Shown one piece after another: positions 4,692 through 6,817 of a stretch of DNA of 6,817 nt. Within the stretch, counting starts at the first letter, position 1, and every line of letters starts with the position of its first letter. Location: positions 1 through 6,817 of the forward strand of contig JAQVVW010000073.1 of NCBI GenBank assembly GCA_028698765.1, read 5' to 3'. The translations under genes and the position numbers were made by a program. The stretch comes from Methanoculleus sp. GTDB taxonomy: Archaea > Halobacteriota > Methanomicrobia > Methanomicrobiales > Methanoculleaceae. The notes beneath the pieces were generated by a model. It did no database searches, was not told the DNA's origin, and saw nothing but the letters and a program-made list of their open reading frames with translations.

Positions 4692-5870
4692 ATGATTGAC
4701 GGAGGGCGACGGTCGGTCTACATGGACCATGCGGCGACGACGCCGGTGCGGCCGGAGGTCGCCCGGGCGATGCTCCCCTACTTCTCGGAGCGGTTCGGCA
4801 ACCCCTCCTCACTCTACGCGCTCGCCCGTGAGGCGAAGGGGCCGGTCGAGGAGGCCCGGGAGAAGGTCGCGGCGGCGATCGGTGCCACACCTGAGGAGGT
4901 CTACTTCACCTCAGGCGGGACGGAGGCCGACAACTGGGCGGTCAAGGGGACGGCCCTCCGGGGAATGGGCGACCATATCATCACCTCCGCTATTGAGCAC
5001 CATGCTATCCTGCATTCCTGCCAGGCCCTCGAGAAGCAAGGCTACCGGGTCACCTATCTCCCGGTCGACGGGTTCGGGCGGGTCGACCCGGGCGACGTCG
5101 AGGAGGCGATCACGGACAAGACCATTCTCATCTCGGTGATGGCTGCGAACAACGAGATCGGGACGATCCAGCCGATCCGTGCCATCGCGAAGATTGCGCA
5201 CGACCACAACATCCCGTTCCATACCGATGCCGTCCAGGCGATCGGGGCGGTGCCGATCGATGTGAATGCGATGGGGCTTGACCTTCTCTCGCTCTCCGCA
5301 CACAAGTTCGGCGGCCCGAAGGGGATAGGAGCGCTCTACGTCCGGCGGGGGACCCGGATCGGGACGTTTATGGACGGCGGGGCGCAGGAGCGGGGGCGCC
5401 GGGCCGGGACTGAGAATGTCCCCGGGATCGTAGGGCTCGGCCGCGCGATCGAACTCGCGACCGCCGATATCGAGGGGCACAACCACCGGCTCGCCGCGAT
5501 GCGGGACCGGCTGATCCAGGGGACCCTGGAATCTATCCCGGTGAGCCGGTTGAACGGCCACCCGACCGAGCGGCTCCCGAACAACGTCAACGTCGCGTTC
5601 CGCTACGTCGAGGGAGAGTCCATCCTCCTCATGCTCGACGCCCTCGGGATTGCGGCCTCGACCGGGAGCGCCTGCACCTCGGCGTCGCTTGAGCCCTCGC
5701 ACGTCCTGACCGCCTGCGGTCTCCCCCCCGAACACGCCCACGGCTCGCTCCGGCTCACCCTCGGCGACGTCAACACGGACGACGACGTCGATTACGTCCT
5801 CTCCGTCCTTCCCGGGGTTATCGAGCGGTTGCGGAAGATGTCGCCGCTTACCCCTGAACGATACGAGTGA
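4692..5870 (+). CDS. iscS: Cysteine desulfurase, NifS/IscS type
   Basis: The enzyme uses pyridoxal phosphate to take sulfur from cysteine as an enzyme persulfide, leaving alanine. The 392-residue product carries [43 protein letters not shown], the SAIEHHAIL histidine region, [21 protein letters not shown], the PLP-binding [11 protein letters not shown] (K205), [14 protein letters not shown] and the active-site loop [17 protein letters not shown] (C328). The extended Cys loop matches the class I, NifS/IscS branch rather than SufS. ATG 4692 is chosen, with GGTGTGA just upstream; the frame is open back to a TTG at 4629 inside the palindrome, which is unlikely as a start, and ATG 4722 is a shorter option. 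The iscU start follows within 6 bases of the stop. The shared palindrome with nadA also recalls the bacterial NadS desulfurases that serve NadA, so dual supply of Fe-S assembly and tRNA thiolation is inferred. Confidence 0.95.
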   Translation: MIDGGRRSVYMDHAATTPVRPEVARAMLPYFSERFGNPSSLYALAREAKGPVEEAREKVAAAIGATPEEVYFTSGGTEADNWAVKGTALRGMGDHIITSAIEHHAILHSCQALEKQGYRVTYLPVDGFGRVDPGDVEEAITDKTILISVMAANNEIGTIQPIRAIAKIAHDHNIPFHTDAVQAIGAVPIDVNAMGLDLLSLSAHKFGGPKGIGALYVRRGTRIGTFMDGGAQERGRRAGTENVPGIVGLGRAIELATADIEGHNHRLAAMRDRLIQGTLESIPVSRLNGHPTERLPNNVNVAFRYVEGESILLMLDALGIAASTGSACTSASLEPSHVLTACGLPPEHAHGSLRLTLGDVNTDDDVDYVLSVLPGVIERLRKMSPLTPERYE

Positions 5871-5875
5871 TCACG

Positions 5876-6265
5876 ATGTACAGCGAACAGGTCATGGACC
5901 ATTTCACGAACCCCCGGAACATGGGGGAGATCCCGGATGCGGACGGTGTCGGCGAGGTCGGAAACCCGACCTGCGGCGATATCATGCGGATAACCCTCCG
6001 GATCGAAGATGACCGGATTGTGGACGCAAAATTCAAGACGTTCGGGTGCGCAGCCGCCATTGCGTCGAGTTCGATGGCCACCGAGCTGATCCGGGGAAAG
6101 ACCCTTGAAGAGGCGCTGGCGGTCACCAACAGGGCGGTCGCCGAGGCGCTGGAGGGGCTGCCCCCCCAGAAACTCCACTGCTCCGTCCTCGCCGAAGAGG
6201 GGATCCACAAGGCGATCGACGACTACCGCTCGCGGCATGGGATGCCTGCGGAGAAGGGAGGATAA
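5876..6265 (+). CDS. iscU: Fe-S cluster assembly scaffold IscU/NifU N-domain type
   Basis: This 129-residue scaffold receives sulfur from the desulfurase encoded just upstream and builds transient [2Fe-2S] or [4Fe-4S] clusters for transfer to apoproteins. It begins MYSEQVMDHFTNPRNMGEIP and keeps the three cluster cysteines and the key aspartate: NPTCGD (C33, D35), FGCAAAIASSS (C58) and KLHCSVLAEEG (C102). The length equals a stand-alone IscU; the ferredoxin-like and NFU domains of long NifU proteins are absent. The LPPxK motif recognised by the HscA chaperone in bacteria appears in a related form, LPPQK. ATG 5876 is preferred, with GTGATC (5867-5872) overlapping the desulfurase stop; GTG 5867 is possible but would overlap that stop. 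Operon position and close spacing make joint expression almost certain. Confidence 0.95.
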   Translation: MYSEQVMDHFTNPRNMGEIPDADGVGEVGNPTCGDIMRITLRIEDDRIVDAKFKTFGCAAAIASSSMATELIRGKTLEEALAVTNRAVAEALEGLPPQKLHCSVLAEEGIHKAIDDYRSRHGMPAEKGG

Positions 6266-6269
6266 CCGT

Positions 6270-6817
6270 ATGCTCACCGAGCGGGAACGGGAACGCTACG
6301 CCCGGCAGATCCTCCTCTTCGGCGAGGAGGGGCAGGAGCGGCTGAAAGGTGCGAAGGTCTTCATCGCCGGGGCCGGGGGTCTCGGCTGCCCGATCGCCCT
6401 CTACCTCGCCGTCGCCGGTGTCGGGGAGATCCGTATTGTGGACCGGGACACCGTGGAGCGGACCAACCTGAACCGGCAGGTCCTCCACCGGGAGAGGGAT
6501 ATCGGCGAATTGAAGGCTCGATCCGCGGAGGCAAAACTCCGGGAGGCAAACCCGGATATCCGCATCAAGGCCTTCGCGACGACCATCGACGAGACGAACG
6601 TCCCCGACCTGGTGGGCGACGCGGACCTGATCGTGGATGCGATGGACAACTTCCCGACCCGCTATCTCCTGAACCGGGAAGCGCTCCGGAGCAGCGTGCC
6701 GCTCATCCACGGCGCCATCCGGGGGTTCGACGGGCAGGCGACGACGATCATCCCCGGCCGGACGGCCTGCCTCGAGTGCATCTTCCCGGAGGCACCGCCG
6801 GCCGAGGTCTTCCCGGT
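6270..6817 (+). CDS. ThiF/MoeB/UbaA-family E1-like adenylyltransferase, 3'-truncated by window edge
   Basis: This family adenylates the C-terminal glycine of ubiquitin-like sulfur carriers so that sulfur can be added. The visible 182 residues show YARQILLFGEEGQERL, the nucleotide-binding IAGAGGLGCP with IRIVDRDTVERTNLNRQVLH, the adenylation motif DLIVDAMDNFPTRYLLN, and GRTACLECIFP, the first half of the structural zinc site. The second CxxC pair and any catalytic cysteine fall beyond the window, so neither activity nor a rhodanese-type extension can be judged. ATG 6270 follows GGGAGGAT (6256-6263) by 6 bases and lies 4 bases past the iscU stop. A strong candidate partner is the GG-ending carrier encoded at 2126, which makes this gene UbaA-like; ThiF or MoeB roles in thiamine or molybdopterin synthesis remain possible. 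Confidence 0.9.
   Translation, partial: MLTERERERYARQILLFGEEGQERLKGAKVFIAGAGGLGCPIALYLAVAGVGEIRIVDRDTVERTNLNRQVLHRERDIGELKARSAEAKLREANPDIRIKAFATTIDETNVPDLVGDADLIVDAMDNFPTRYLLNREALRSSVPLIHGAIRGFDGQATTIIPGRTACLECIFPEAPPAEVFP

Noticed and set aside
4049..4699. Plus-strand open frame of 216 codons
   Set aside because: Antisense to the larE relic and the HTH regulator and running through the divergent promoter; low-complexity, no domain.
4911..5741. Minus-strand open frame of 276 codons
   Set aside because: Antisense shadow of the cysteine desulfurase; composition-driven and without family features.
6123..6710. Minus-strand open frame of 195 codons
   Set aside because: Antisense to iscU and the E1 gene, both of which have clear motifs.
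1..6817. CRISPR array, insertion sequence, tRNA or rRNA gene
   Set aside because: I saw no regularly spaced repeats, transposase motifs, terminal inverted repeats or RNA gene signatures in the window.

Overview
The window reads as a chromosomal stretch of a GC-rich methanogenic euryarchaeon, most likely Methanomicrobiales (Methanoculleus-like). The reasons are archaeal-style protein families (a TIGR00269/Ncs6-type tRNA thiolase, a small GG-ending ubiquitin-like protein, a COG2522 HTH regulator), GGTGA/GTGATC-type ribosome binding sites and AT-rich archaeal promoter patches in otherwise GC-rich DNA. This placement is inference from family resemblance; no rRNA or marker gene is present.

Layout, left to right. 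Bases 2-640 (+) are the 3' part of a serine O-acetyltransferase fused to a MIP18/DUF59 (SufT-like) domain. It converges on nadA (648-1613, -), quinolinate synthase, a [4Fe-4S] enzyme. A perfect AT-rich palindrome (1634-1647) lies just upstream of nadA, between it and a divergent small conserved gene (1685-2033, +) that carries a one-base frameshift. Then come a SAMP/MoaD/ThiS-like sulfur carrier (2126-2320, +) and a zinc-finger/PP-loop tRNA 2-thiolation enzyme (2326-3240, +), apparently co-transcribed. A stand-alone DUF6448 gene with a His/Gly-rich tail follows (3459-3998, +). On the minus strand lie a truncated LarE-like relic (about 4090-4239) and a COG2522 XRE-HTH regulator with a C-x2-C motif (4253-4576). 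Divergent from these is an operon of cysteine desulfurase (4692-5870), IscU/NifU scaffold (5876-6265) and a ThiF/MoeB/UbaA-type E1 enzyme (6270 to the window end, incomplete).

Taken together the window is a sulfur-trafficking neighbourhood. CysE makes the cysteine precursor; the desulfurase mobilises sulfur from cysteine; IscU and the DUF59 domain serve Fe-S assembly; NadA is an Fe-S client; and the E1, the GG-ending carrier and Ncs6 form a plausible tRNA thiolation relay. The relic LarE is another sulfur-handling PP-loop enzyme.

The most notable signal is non-coding. The same 14-base perfect palindrome, TTAACAATTGTTAA, occurs in front of nadA and in front of the desulfurase operon, next to the Cys-containing regulator. 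This suggests a small regulon joining NAD synthesis and Fe-S/sulfur supply, possibly controlled by the COG2522 protein.
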